Origin: Dolichospermum sp. UHCC 0259
GTDB lineage: Bacteria > Cyanobacteriota > Cyanobacteriia > Cyanobacteriales > Nostocaceae
DNA length: 36,419 nucleotides
Reading direction: 5' to 3'
Assembly: GCF_009711935.1 (NCBI RefSeq)
Contig: NZ_VIKX01000254.1
Location: forward strand, 1 to 36,419
Part shown: piece after piece, positions 9,880-18,126 of the stretch
Layout: every line of letters begins with the position of its first letter
How positions within the stretch are numbered: the first letter of the stretch is position 1
Made by a program: the position numbers and the translations under genes
Notes under the pieces: model-generated
Seen by the model: the letters and a program-made list of their open reading frames with translations, nothing else
Told to the model about the DNA's origin: nothing
Databases searched by the model: none

Positions 9880-10995
9880 ATGAATCAAAGACATTTGTGG
9901 ACTACAGTTGCCGTAATTCTGGCCGTTTTGGGTTTACCCTCAGTTGGTCGAACTCAAACCAGTGAGGAAAGTTCCCCAACTAGACAAGCATCATCTATCA
10001 GTGATGCCGTCAAAGTAGGAGAATACCAATCCCCAACAGAAAACCCCACCTCAGATACTGTAATTACGAGGATTCATCCTCACAGTATTAAAGGTTTACA
10101 AGCAGCTACTCTTTATGTTCGGGACATTCCTGTTCTGACTTTTTTGGGTTCTACCCCAGTTACTAACAACAAAACTAAAGTTGGCGTGATTGGCAATCAT
10201 GAGAATATCAACCCTGACTCTCTTGTTGCTACCAATACAGCCAAAGTTGCCAGTTTTAGCAATTCTGGTAATACAATCAATTTTAACAAACAAGTTAGCT
10301 CCATTGACAATGATCCAGTTCAGAAAGCTAGTGTGATCGCTGCTAGAATTAATGAACTAATCCAGAACAATGTAGATGCCAGCAAGATTACTGTCAGTTG
10401 GAAAACAGCGGATAATTCCGTAATTAAAAATAAAGCCGATAAAAAAGGCTTCTTTCCTCAACAACCGTCAGTGGATCGCTACACCATTACCATTGATGGT
10501 CAAGAACTGGTAGAAGTCAATGCAGGTACTAGATTAGCAGATACCACAAAAAATCTCGCCCAGGATGCCTTACAAGCAACTAATAGACTGCGGAGACTCA
10601 TTGGCAACGCATCTCCCATTCAGTCCATTGCTAACTTACCTGTTAGTAAATCAGTTTCTAGTTCCAGTCAACCCCAGAAGATTGCCTTTGCTAATGTCAA
10701 TCTCACTTTCCAAGGCATGGCTTCTTGGTATGGATATGATTGGTCTGGCAATAAAACCGCCAGTGGTGAAAGATATAATCCCGAAGGACTAACTGCGGCT
10801 CATCGTAGCTTACCAATGGGAACAAGAATCCGTGTCACTAACACCCGTAATGGTCGTTCTGTTGTTGTCAGAATCAATGATAGAGGTCCCTTTATCCGGG
10901 GTCGAATTGTTGACCTTTCCGTAGGTGCAGCGCGGATCTTGGGGATGATCAGCAGTGGTGTTGCTCCAGTTAGTCTTGAGGTTTTAGGAAAATAA
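9880..10995 (+). CDS. rlpA: RlpA-like septal ring lytic transglycosylase
   Basis: 371 residues. A signal peptide (residues 1-26, hydrophobic core TTVAVILAVLGLP) is followed by a 250-residue Ser/Thr/Asn-rich region with no recognised fold. A C-terminal double-psi beta-barrel of the RlpA type covers about residues 277-371: GMASWYGYDWSGNKTASGE, then GTRIRVTNTRNGRSVVVRI, NDRGPF with the conserved Asp, and GRIVDLS. RlpA family proteins cleave peptidoglycan glycan strands at division septa. The SPOR domain present in some RlpAs is absent. There is no lipobox cysteine, so it is probably a soluble periplasmic form. A long structured leader precedes it. Confidence 0.88.
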   Translation: MNQRHLWTTVAVILAVLGLPSVGRTQTSEESSPTRQASSISDAVKVGEYQSPTENPTSDTVITRIHPHSIKGLQAATLYVRDIPVLTFLGSTPVTNNKTKVGVIGNHENINPDSLVATNTAKVASFSNSGNTINFNKQVSSIDNDPVQKASVIAARINELIQNNVDASKITVSWKTADNSVIKNKADKKGFFPQQPSVDRYTITIDGQELVEVNAGTRLADTTKNLAQDALQATNRLRRLIGNASPIQSIANLPVSKSVSSSSQPQKIAFANVNLTFQGMASWYGYDWSGNKTASGERYNPEGLTAAHRSLPMGTRIRVTNTRNGRSVVVRINDRGPFIRGRIVDLSVGAARILGMISSGVAPVSLEVLGK

Positions 10996-11140
10996 CCCGT
11001 TTCCTAGTTCCAAATCTGTTTTCGCTTTTCACGATTAAATTCCCCTGGTTCTTCTATTTTATCTCCCCATGATCCTTTGCGCCACGCCGCGCTATCGGAT
11101 ATACACTAACGGGGGAAAGGATAGAAACTAGGGGTATTTT

Positions 11141-12757
11141 GTGCGTGTGCTGACAACAGTTGCAGCCTTACGCTGCTATTTAAATCGTCGTCGCTGGCAA
11201 GGCCATTTGAGGCTACCAGAGGATTTGGGACTTGATGAACAAACCAGTTGGTATCCCACAGCCGTTGGTTTAGTGCCAACTATGGGGGGGTTACATCAGG
11301 GGCATTTAAGTTTGATTCAACGGGCTAAACAGGAAAATTCGACGGTAATTGTGAGTATTTTTGTCAATCCTCTGCAATTTGGACCAAATGAGGACTATCA
11401 ACGCTATCCTCGTACTTTAGAACAAGACCGAGAATTTTGTGAACAGGCGGGAGTTGATGTGATTTTTGCCCCAACTCCGGAGGAAATCGGTGTACCGGGG
11501 AAGAATATAACAGCAACTCAGGTGACGCAAGTGATCCCTCCATCTGATATGATATCTAGCTTGTGTGGTAATTTGCGGATAGGTCATTTTCAAGGTGTGG
11601 CAACGATTGTTACCAAGCTTTTTAATTTGGTACAACCTGACCGAGCATACTTTGGACAAAAAGATGGTCAACAACTGGCAATTATTAAACGGTTAGTAGC
11701 TGATTTAAATTTGCCAGTCGAAATTGTTGCTTGTCCTACGGTGCGGGAAGTGTCTGGCTTGGCTTTAAGTTCTCGTAATCAATATTTGACGGCTACAGAA
11801 AAAGAGCAAGCAACTGTGTTATTTAAAGGTTTACGGCAAGCTGAAGCGGCGTTTCGGGCTGGCGTTCGTGACAGTGGTGAACTGATAGCATTGGCGCGGC
11901 AAGAAATCGCAAAAGTTAGGAATATCAGCTTGGAATATATTGAATTGGTTGAACCGAATACGTTGATGTTTTTAGAAAAAGTTGAGGATGAAGGAATGTT
12001 GGCGATCGCTGCTCGTCTTGGTTCTACACGGTTAATTGATAATACGATTCTGCGTGATGGCAATGATGGAATCCGCCAACCGATTATTGCTATTGATGGT
12101 CCGGCTGGTGCTGGTAAATCTACGGTGGCTCGTCAAGTGGCTCAGGAATTAGGTTTGGTGTACTTGGATACTGGTGCTATGTACCGGGCGATCGCTTGGC
12201 TAGTCATGGAACAGGGAATCGCCATTGATGACGATTGTGCTGTGGCGGAATTAGCCACTCGCTGCAAAATTGAACTTACTCCCAGTCAAAGTCTGCAAAC
12301 TCCCGTCAGAGTCCAGATTAATGACATTGACGTTACTCAAAAAATTCGCACAGTTGAGGTAACATCTCTAGTATCGGCGATCGCGGCTCAAAGTGCAGTT
12401 CGTCAAGCCTTGGTTCAACAGCAGCAAAGTTGGGGACAACGCGGGGGGTTAGTAGCAGAAGGTCGAGACATAGGCACTCACGTCTTCCCAGATGCGGAAA
12501 TTAAAATCTTCCTAACCGCCTCTGTCGGTGAACGAGCGCGTCGTCGTCAACAAGACTTTCAAAAAACAGGTTCAATCTTGAGTTTAGAACAACTAGAACA
12601 GGAGATTGCTGAACGCGACTTCAAAGATAGCACTCGGAAAGTCTCCCCTTTGCAAAAAGCGGCTGATGCCATTGAACTCCAAACCGACGGTTTAACTGCT
12701 TCTGAAGTAGCAGCACAAATCATTAGCCATTACAACCAGCGGCTATCCCATTGGTAG
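11141..12757 (+). CDS. panC/cmk: bifunctional pantoate-beta-alanine ligase / cytidylate kinase
   Basis: 538 residues, the PanC-Cmk fusion characteristic of cyanobacteria. Residues 1 to about 285 are pantothenate synthetase, which joins pantoate and beta-alanine using ATP. It has the nucleotidyl-transfer motif PTMGGLHQGHLSL (H52, H55) and LSSRNQYL. Residues about 313-538 are CMP/dCMP kinase, with P-loop GPAGAGKS at 320-327, LDTGAMYRA and the AEGRDIGTHVFPDA substrate region. The start is a GTG (MRVLTTVAALRCYL), which agrees with the family N-terminus. The gene links coenzyme A synthesis and pyrimidine nucleotide supply in one polypeptide. HIP1 sites lie near 12002, 12187 and 12376. Confidence 0.95.
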   Translation: MRVLTTVAALRCYLNRRRWQGHLRLPEDLGLDEQTSWYPTAVGLVPTMGGLHQGHLSLIQRAKQENSTVIVSIFVNPLQFGPNEDYQRYPRTLEQDREFCEQAGVDVIFAPTPEEIGVPGKNITATQVTQVIPPSDMISSLCGNLRIGHFQGVATIVTKLFNLVQPDRAYFGQKDGQQLAIIKRLVADLNLPVEIVACPTVREVSGLALSSRNQYLTATEKEQATVLFKGLRQAEAAFRAGVRDSGELIALARQEIAKVRNISLEYIELVEPNTLMFLEKVEDEGMLAIAARLGSTRLIDNTILRDGNDGIRQPIIAIDGPAGAGKSTVARQVAQELGLVYLDTGAMYRAIAWLVMEQGIAIDDDCAVAELATRCKIELTPSQSLQTPVRVQINDIDVTQKIRTVEVTSLVSAIAAQSAVRQALVQQQQSWGQRGGLVAEGRDIGTHVFPDAEIKIFLTASVGERARRRQQDFQKTGSILSLEQLEQEIAERDFKDSTRKVSPLQKAADAIELQTDGLTASEVAAQIISHYNQRLSHW

Positions 12758-12772
12758 ATCACCAGAACGTAG

Positions 12773-12791
12773 GGGCGCAGGGCCTGCGCCC
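12773..12791. repeat. GC-rich palindrome GGGCGCAGGGCCTGCGCCC
   Basis: A 19-bp palindrome with 9-bp arms, 15 bp after the panC/cmk stop codon. It is the exact reverse complement of the copy at 2017-2035, and both carry the flank CGTAGG/CCTACG, so they belong to one dispersed family. It could terminate transcription from panC/cmk. Confidence 0.8.
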
Positions 12792-12802
12792 AAATTCCTA
12801 AA

Positions 12803-12911
12803 GAGACTTCCAAGAAATAAATTATCCTAAGAAACGAACCACAGAGGCACAGAGTACACAGAGAGAGAATTTCTGCATCAGTTTTGGGACATTTTTTTAT
12901 TTGGAAGTCTC
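12803..12911. repeat. MITE-like element, ends GAGACTTCCAA / TTGGAAGTCTC
   Basis: A 109-bp element with inverted ends GAGACTTCCAA and TTGGAAGTCTC, each continuing into an AAATAAA-type stretch. The middle holds a CACAGAGGCACAGAG motif that recurs in variant form near 13070 and, inverted, near 21290. The rest of the 12758-13297 gap shows no gene; sodB must be transcribed from its 3' part. Confidence 0.6.
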
Positions 12912-13297
12912 AAAGGACTTCAAAACAGTGGTGAGCGCCGACTAACTCACCATTTTAATTTTTAGTGCTTTGAACTACATCCTAAACTAGTTTCAGATAG
13001 ATTCATCTTTCTTGAGGTGGATATTAGTCTGAGTTAATAATTATATATTTTAAACCGGGCTTTTTGTTCACGCAGAGGCGCAGAGTCAACAGAGAGAAGT
13101 TAAGAGTTTAAGCTAAATAGATGGAATTTGCTTTGTTTATAAACTAATTGGTGGAAATTTCCACTTTGGTAGTAGAATGACAATGTTAAGTTTTGTATTG
13201 CAGGATTAAGTAGGGCTTACTAAATACGAAACCTGTAATTTGCCTAGCTATGGCAATAGCTTTCAACTAGAAAACAGTAAAGAGAGGATTTCACAAA

Positions 13298-13897
13298 ATG
13301 GCATTTACCCAACCAGCTTTACCTTTTGCTTCTGATGCTTTAGAATCCTATGGCATGAAGGCTGAAACCTTTGAATATCACTATGGTAAGCATCATAAAG
13401 CTTATGTAGATAATTTGAATAAGCTTGTTGATAGCACAGAATTAGCCAACAAGTCTTTGGAAGAAGTAATTCAAATCGCTTTTGGTGATTCTACCAAAGC
13501 TGGAATCTTCAACAATGCTGCTCAAGTTTGGAATCACTCCTTCTTTTGGAATTGCTTAAAACCCGCAGGTGGCGGCGCTCCTACAGGCGCATTAGCTGCT
13601 AAAATTGATCAGGATTTTGGTAGTTTCGACAAATTCAAAGAAGAATTTTCTAACGCTGCTGCAACTCAATTCGGTAGTGGTTGGGCTTGGTTGGTTGATG
13701 ATGGTGGTACTCTGAAAGTAATGAAAACCCCCAACGCCGAAAACCCCCTCGCACACGGTAAAAAAGCTCTGTTAACCATTGACGTTTGGGAACACGCATA
13801 TTACATTGACTTCAAAAATGCCCGTCCTGCATTCATCAAGAATTTCTTAGATAATTTGGTGAACTGGGATTTTGTCGCTGCAAATTTCGCTGCTTAG
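13298..13897 (+). CDS. sodB: iron superoxide dismutase
   Basis: 199 residues, the normal Fe-SOD length, without a signal peptide, so cytosolic. It converts superoxide to oxygen and hydrogen peroxide. The four metal ligands fit the family: H28 (FEYHYGKHH), H80 (VWNHSFFW), D162 and H166 (DVWEHAYYIDF). The motif AAATQFGSGWAWL, with Gln at the second-shell position, is typical of the iron rather than the manganese form. A ribosome site AGAGGA precedes the ATG. The gene is monocistronic, with repeats on both sides. No Fur box could be assigned by eye. Confidence 0.95.
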   Translation: MAFTQPALPFASDALESYGMKAETFEYHYGKHHKAYVDNLNKLVDSTELANKSLEEVIQIAFGDSTKAGIFNNAAQVWNHSFFWNCLKPAGGGAPTGALAAKIDQDFGSFDKFKEEFSNAAATQFGSGWAWLVDDGGTLKVMKTPNAENPLAHGKKALLTIDVWEHAYYIDFKNARPAFIKNFLDNLVNWDFVAANFAA

Positions 13898-13901
13898 ATT
13901 T

Positions 13902-13934
13902 TAATGGGTAATGGGTAATTGGTAATGGGTAATA
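13902..13934. repeat. heptamer short tandem repeat (TAATGGG)
   Basis: Four to five TAATGGG-type heptamers directly follow the sodB stop codon. This is a second heptamer family, distinct from the AGGGAAC runs. Confidence 0.8.
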
Positions 13935-13963
13935 TTTTTACTTATTACCCCTTATCCAATCTC

Positions 13964-14128
13964 TAAGAGGATGTTTTAAAAGTGGTATCCCGTAATTTTC
14001 ATCACATTGTTACCCCCCTTACAAAGGGGAGAAACAAGAAAATCCAGTTCCCTCCCCTTTATAAGGGGAGGGTTAGGGAGGGGTAAAACATTTGATACAG
14101 CAATCGTGACTTTTCAAACACCCTCTAA
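13964..14128. repeat. MITE-like element enclosing GGGGAGGG-type repeats
   Basis: A 165-bp element whose ends are about 20-bp imperfect inverted repeats (TAAGAGGATGTTTTAAAAGT against the complement of ACTTTTCAAACACCCTCTAA). Inside, 14008-14087 carries the common cyanobacterial pattern CCCTCCCCTTATAAGGGGAG followed by GGTTAGGGAGGGG, itself a strong hairpin. No coding potential. Confidence 0.65.
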
Positions 14129-14221
14129 ATTAATACTATTTAGGGCTTGCTGAAAAAGTTATCTGTGAGGGCTAGAAGTATGGCTAACGCCACGCTACGC
14201 TATCAGGAGTTCAGGAGTGTA

Positions 14222-14344
14222 TAAGTAGGTGAACACAATAAAACCAAACTGTGTAAAGAAATGTAAAATCGCCTAAACCCTCTTCACTCTTGCCTCTTGC
14301 CTTTTGCCTTGCCATAACGACAATTTTCAACGCCAACCTACTTA
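14222..14344. repeat. MITE-like element, ends TAAGTAGGT / ACCTACTTA
   Basis: A 123-bp element bounded by TAAGTAGGT and ACCTACTTA, containing a run of TTGCCTC/TTGCCTT heptamers at about 14289-14313. Just before it, 14143-14205 holds other fragments (GGGCTTGCTGAAAAAG, which resembles an IS end, and the repeat GCTAACGCCACGCTACGC). The entire gap between sodB and parA is repeat-derived. Confidence 0.55.
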
Positions 14345-14360
14345 CTGCTATATTGTTAAT

Positions 14361-15245
14361 TTACAATTTCTGCAATAATTCCTGAGTTAACTGCATAAAT
14401 GCCTTAGAACCCGCTGTATTCGGACTTAGTAAAGAAACGGGCATAAAACTATCAACAGCTTTGGCAACATTAACATCAACGGGGATTTGAGCTTTACAGA
14501 TTTTATCTACTCCAAAATCTTCGATAACTCGGTGCATTACCTGTTTATAATATCTGCCATTCAGGAGATTAGCATTGGACATACTAAAGACAATTCCCAA
14601 CATTTTAATATCTATTTTGGCTTCATGTTCATGACTTTCTTTTAATTGCCCAATGCGTCTTTCTAAAAGTTGGATTCCGACTACAGATAGGGGTTCTGGT
14701 CTAGCGGGAAGAATGTAGAAATCACTGGTAGCTAAAGCACTTCGAGTCAAGAGATTATAACCGGGAGCGCAATCTAAAAGAATAAAATCATATTCATTCC
14801 GGATAGGTTCTAAAATATCTCTAATTAAGACCCTTTCAAAGCGATTCCAGATGGTTTCAAAATCCTGTTCTCCTAACGCTACTGATTGATTATGCAGCAT
14901 TTCTGAAACCAAAAATTCATCATATAAATCTATGTCTCCTGGTAATAAGTTTAATCCAGTCAGGTTACAAATCTCAGGTTGAATGATGTCCCCAATTGTA
15001 AATTTTGCCTCTGGTTCAGGGTTGATAATTTGATCTAGTAAATATCTAAATGTCTTTCTTTGTTTGCGACGTTTGGCAAAATCAACAGGTGACATTAAAC
15101 TCAGTGTGGCACTGATTTGACTATCTAAATCTAAAACAAGTACCTTTTTTCCGTGATTTTTGGCTAAACAGGTGGCTATATTCACGGTAATGGTGGTTTT
15201 ACCAACTCCACCTTTCATGTTTGCGGTTGCAATTACATATCCCAT
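14361..15245 (-). CDS. ParA/MinD-type P-loop ATPase
   Basis: 294 residues with the deviant Walker A box KGGVGKTT at 11-18, LVLDLDSQISATLSL (Walker A' region) and FILLDCAPGYNLLTRSAL (Walker B). These place it in the ParA/Soj branch, dimeric ATPases that position DNA or protein cargo on the nucleoid. No N-terminal DNA-binding domain is present. No ParB-like gene follows; instead it is the last gene of a four-gene same-strand run with the nuclease-FtsK fusion, AAA ATPase and winged-helix-like genes. A 97-bp gap with a palindromic repeat separates it from the fusion gene, so linkage in one transcript is plausible but not certain. Its cargo could be the nuclease-motor complex, a plasmid or a chromosome region. 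Confidence 0.88.
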   Translation of the reverse strand: MGYVIATANMKGGVGKTTITVNIATCLAKNHGKKVLVLDLDSQISATLSLMSPVDFAKRRKQRKTFRYLLDQIINPEPEAKFTIGDIIQPEICNLTGLNLLPGDIDLYDEFLVSEMLHNQSVALGEQDFETIWNRFERVLIRDILEPIRNEYDFILLDCAPGYNLLTRSALATSDFYILPARPEPLSVVGIQLLERRIGQLKESHEHEAKIDIKMLGIVFSMSNANLLNGRYYKQVMHRVIEDFGVDKICKAQIPVDVNVAKAVDSFMPVSLLSPNTAGSKAFMQLTQELLQKL

Positions 15246-15304
15246 TTTAATTCCTCTACTGACGCTTTCCCAATGATATAGCGTTTATATTATCTAATAA
15301 ATTT

Positions 15305-15337
15305 AGATCCCCGACTTCTTAGAGAAGTCGGGGATCT
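15305..15337. repeat. palindromic repeat, copy 2
   Basis: 15-nt arms AGATCCCCGACTTCT around TAG, almost identical to the copy at 1508-1540. An eight-T run follows on the plus strand, but both neighbouring genes read minus, so its use as a classical terminator is doubtful. Confidence 0.85.
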
Positions 15338-15342
15338 TTTTT

Positions 15343-18126
15343 TTAAGGTAGTTTAATAGTTTGTGCTAATAAGCTTTGAAGACGTTGTCCGTGCGAACTA
15401 CCTTGGTAAACTAAATCACCTTTGCCTAATAAATAAGCGGCTGTTGTTTTTTCTTTTCCACCCAGAATAATACATGAATCTGCTTGGCTGGAGGTACGCA
15501 GGGCGACTCGTCCAGGTAGGTTAGAACGAATAATTGTGGTGACAATACTCGCTTCTGGACGTTGTGTGGAAATAATTAGATGAATACCGGCGGCTCTTGC
15601 CATTGCGCCTAAACGTTTGATACTTTGTTCTAAGATGGTGCGAATTTCTTTTTCTGCCATAAAATCGGCATATTCATCAAATATACAGACAATACGCGGT
15701 AAAGCTGGGGAAGAACGTTGATTATAGGTCATTAAATCTGCACATTTAGCTTTTTCAAATTTCTGATAACGAGATTCCATTTCTGCAACTAGTTCCTGCA
15801 TTAATTCTACGGCGCGATCGCTATCTTTGACAACTGGTGAATATAACCATGACATTTGTTCAAATTCGGGAAATGTTACCCGCTTGGGGTCAACTAAGGC
15901 AATTTTGAGATGTTGGGGAGAATGACGATAGATTAAACTGAGGAGGAGCGATCGCAAAAACTCACTTTTTCCGCTTCCTGTTGTTCCCCCAACCAAAAAA
16001 TGACAGGTATTCGGATCTGATAAATCAGCCTCTAACAACTTTCCATCAATACCCACTCCAATAGCAATTTTTACGGGTGCTGTTGGGGGTAAAAATTCCT
16101 TTTGAATAAAATCTTCAAATTTAGCAATTTGTCTATCTTGACGGGGTAAATCAACACTGACATAACCAGCTTGGGGAGCAATTAAAGGGGGATTTTCTAA
16201 CCCTAATTGTACTTGTAAATCTGTGGATAATTTCAAAATTGAAGGAACTTTCACACCTAAATGTGGTTTAATTTTTACCCGAATAAATGCCGGACTTACA
16301 TCAGCACCATAATAATCTACATTAACCTTAAAAGATTCTAGAATTGCCACTAAAGATGCGCCAATTTCATCAGCATTAATAAATGTATCTTTCTGACTTT
16401 TAAAAGTATCTGAAAAACCTCTCTCCAAACCTCTCTCCTGCAAGGAGAGAGGCTTTGAATTCTCCCCCTTCCCTCGTAGGGAAGGGGGTTGGGGGGTTAG
16501 GTTTCGTGTTGGGTTTTCCAAATAATGTGAAAAGTCAGATATATCTTCTTGTTTTTTGGAAGGTGCTATAAAATCAGGATTGTCATTATCTGGAATAACT
16601 TTATTTGGCGGTGCATTAGATTCAACATCGAAAAAAGTCTGACACTTTTGTTGTTGGGGGCAAATTTCACATAAATGAGGTTGAGTTGTCGCAGGTGGTG
16701 GGTTAGGATTGGGAGATTCCCAACTCAACCATTGTTGCATTTGTAATAATTTATAGGGAATTAATTGATGAACCGTATTTTCTAACTGTTCCCAAGAATA
16801 TTTGTATTCTTTAAATTCTGGTAAAACACAATAAACAGCAGAATCAACAGGTGCTTTTTTCTGCTTCCATAACATATAACTATAGAGAGAGGCTTGTGCT
16901 AATTGTGCTGCTGAATCTACAGGTTGATAGGTTTTAAATTCTACAATACAAAGGCGTTTGAGTTCAAAGTTAAAAACCAGACAATCAAACTCACCTCTAA
17001 TTAATTGTTTTGTCCCATTAGGTAAATCAAAGTAATATTCCAAATTGTGTTCTCCAGAAATAAAAGTATTCTGAATAACCGTTTCCGCACTACAATAACG
17101 ACGATTAATTACTAACAATTCAGTAAACTTTTTAATTAATCCTTGTAAACCTTGCCAAACTTGTAGTAATACAGGTGCTTTACTCGCGTCTTTTGCAATT
17201 ACATCTTGTAAATAGGGAAAGAACTTAATTTGATAGAATAATTGTTGAATTTCCAACGTAATTTCATCTATCCTTAATTGTGTTGCAGATGGATTGAATA
17301 AACTTTTAAATCTGGGTTCAATCAGCAGTAAGTTAATAAAATCATCCGCTAATTTGTGGAAAACATTACCAACACCCCCAAGGGTATACTTAGGAGAGAA
17401 TATTGATTTACTATTAAAATGGTGATTTAGATAAAATAGTCGCGGACACTCAAAAGCTAATCTAACTTTAGTAGGAGTTAAAGAAGAGTTTTCAGATTTA
17501 TTATTTACCATATTAAATACACGACTGATAACATCAGGATTGGATATTTCCAGTAAGCGACGATGAACAGCAGCGAGATAAACTGTATCCATTGCTGCAT
17601 AGTTTAACTGTTTTTGAGTCAGGGGACGTTTTCCCCAATCACTGCTTCCTTCTTCTGCGTCTACATTGGAAAAATTGCAGAGTTCAGCAGCTAGGGTTTT
17701 TAGTTTTAAGTTGGTAGTTTGTAAGACTTCTTTGGTGATTTTTCTCGCTATTTTGAAGGTACAAGTCACATTTTCTGCTAGTTCTTTTCCTAGATATTTT
17801 AAATCAAAACCAGCATTATGAAAAACTTTCTCAATTTGGGAATTAACCATGATTTGGTTAATGAAATATACAGTCAAATCAGGTTGATCTAAAACATCAA
17901 AAATGTAAGCAGATTCACCATTTAAATCTGTATAATCAGCCAATACCTGAATTAGTGCTAATTTTGGTTTATCAGTATACCAATCAGCAATTTCCGTATC
18001 TATCCATAGAGTTTTAGATAGGGACAGTTGGGAAATTTGCTTGTAAATTTCAGAAGCTTCTGTCAGGTAGTGCATTGGCTGATATAAAAAATGTGCTGGA
18101 TAGATTACTTGTGAAGAACTAAACAA
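15343..18126 (-). CDS. DEDDy exonuclease + Fe-S PD-(D/E)XK nuclease + FtsK motor fusion
   Basis: 927 residues with three modules. (1) Residues 25-195, an RNase D-like 3'-5' exonuclease: WIDTE (D43, E45), VFHNAGFDLKYLG (D108), YAAMDTVYL (Y176, D180), so all DEDDy metal ligands are present. (2) Residues 215-500, a RecB/Cas4-like nuclease: H257, GEFD (D381), VEFKT (E396, K398), QASLYSY; C227, C486, C489 and C495 are placed as in Cas4/AddB Fe-S nucleases. (3) Residues 585-927, an FtsK alpha plus RecA-like motor: Walker A GGTTGSGKS (713-721), Walker B CIFDEYAD (D817, E818), TQRP (854-857). There are no FtsK membrane segments and no gamma DNA-reading domain. The product is a soluble DNA translocase carrying two nucleases. 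The start overlaps the end of the ATPase gene by 22 bp, implying coupled translation. Residues 541-573 derive from a dispersed repeat. Domain calls are strong; the biological role is unknown to me. Confidence 0.85.
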   Translation of the reverse strand: MFSSSQVIYPAHFLYQPMHYLTEASEIYKQISQLSLSKTLWIDTEIADWYTDKPKLALIQVLADYTDLNGESAYIFDVLDQPDLTVYFINQIMVNSQIEKVFHNAGFDLKYLGKELAENVTCTFKIARKITKEVLQTTNLKLKTLAAELCNFSNVDAEEGSSDWGKRPLTQKQLNYAAMDTVYLAAVHRRLLEISNPDVISRVFNMVNNKSENSSLTPTKVRLAFECPRLFYLNHHFNSKSIFSPKYTLGGVGNVFHKLADDFINLLLIEPRFKSLFNPSATQLRIDEITLEIQQLFYQIKFFPYLQDVIAKDASKAPVLLQVWQGLQGLIKKFTELLVINRRYCSAETVIQNTFISGEHNLEYYFDLPNGTKQLIRGEFDCLVFNFELKRLCIVEFKTYQPVDSAAQLAQASLYSYMLWKQKKAPVDSAVYCVLPEFKEYKYSWEQLENTVHQLIPYKLLQMQQWLSWESPNPNPPPATTQPHLCEICPQQQKCQTFFDVESNAPPNKVIPDNDNPDFIAPSKKQEDISDFSHYLENPTRNLTPQPPSLRGKGENSKPLSLQERGLERGFSDTFKSQKDTFINADEIGASLVAILESFKVNVDYYGADVSPAFIRVKIKPHLGVKVPSILKLSTDLQVQLGLENPPLIAPQAGYVSVDLPRQDRQIAKFEDFIQKEFLPPTAPVKIAIGVGIDGKLLEADLSDPNTCHFLVGGTTGSGKSEFLRSLLLSLIYRHSPQHLKIALVDPKRVTFPEFEQMSWLYSPVVKDSDRAVELMQELVAEMESRYQKFEKAKCADLMTYNQRSSPALPRIVCIFDEYADFMAEKEIRTILEQSIKRLGAMARAAGIHLIISTQRPEASIVTTIIRSNLPGRVALRTSSQADSCIILGGKEKTTAAYLLGKGDLVYQGSSHGQRLQSLLAQTIKLP
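16408..16506 (-). repeat. palindromic dispersed repeat translated inside the fusion gene
   Basis: About 99 bp, in frame, in the linker between nuclease and motor modules. It contains CCTCTCTCC/GGAGAGAGG and CCCTTCCCTCGTAGGGAAGGG hairpins followed by GGGTTGGGGGGTTAGG, which are standard cyanobacterial intergenic repeat sequences. The translation (TPQPPSLRGKGE, PLSLQERGLERG) is not family sequence. Its length preserves the reading frame. Confidence 0.8.

Noticed and set aside
15337-15344. T-run after the palindrome as a rho-independent terminator
   Set aside because: It lies on the plus strand while both flanking genes read minus; the run overlaps the stop region of the fusion gene.
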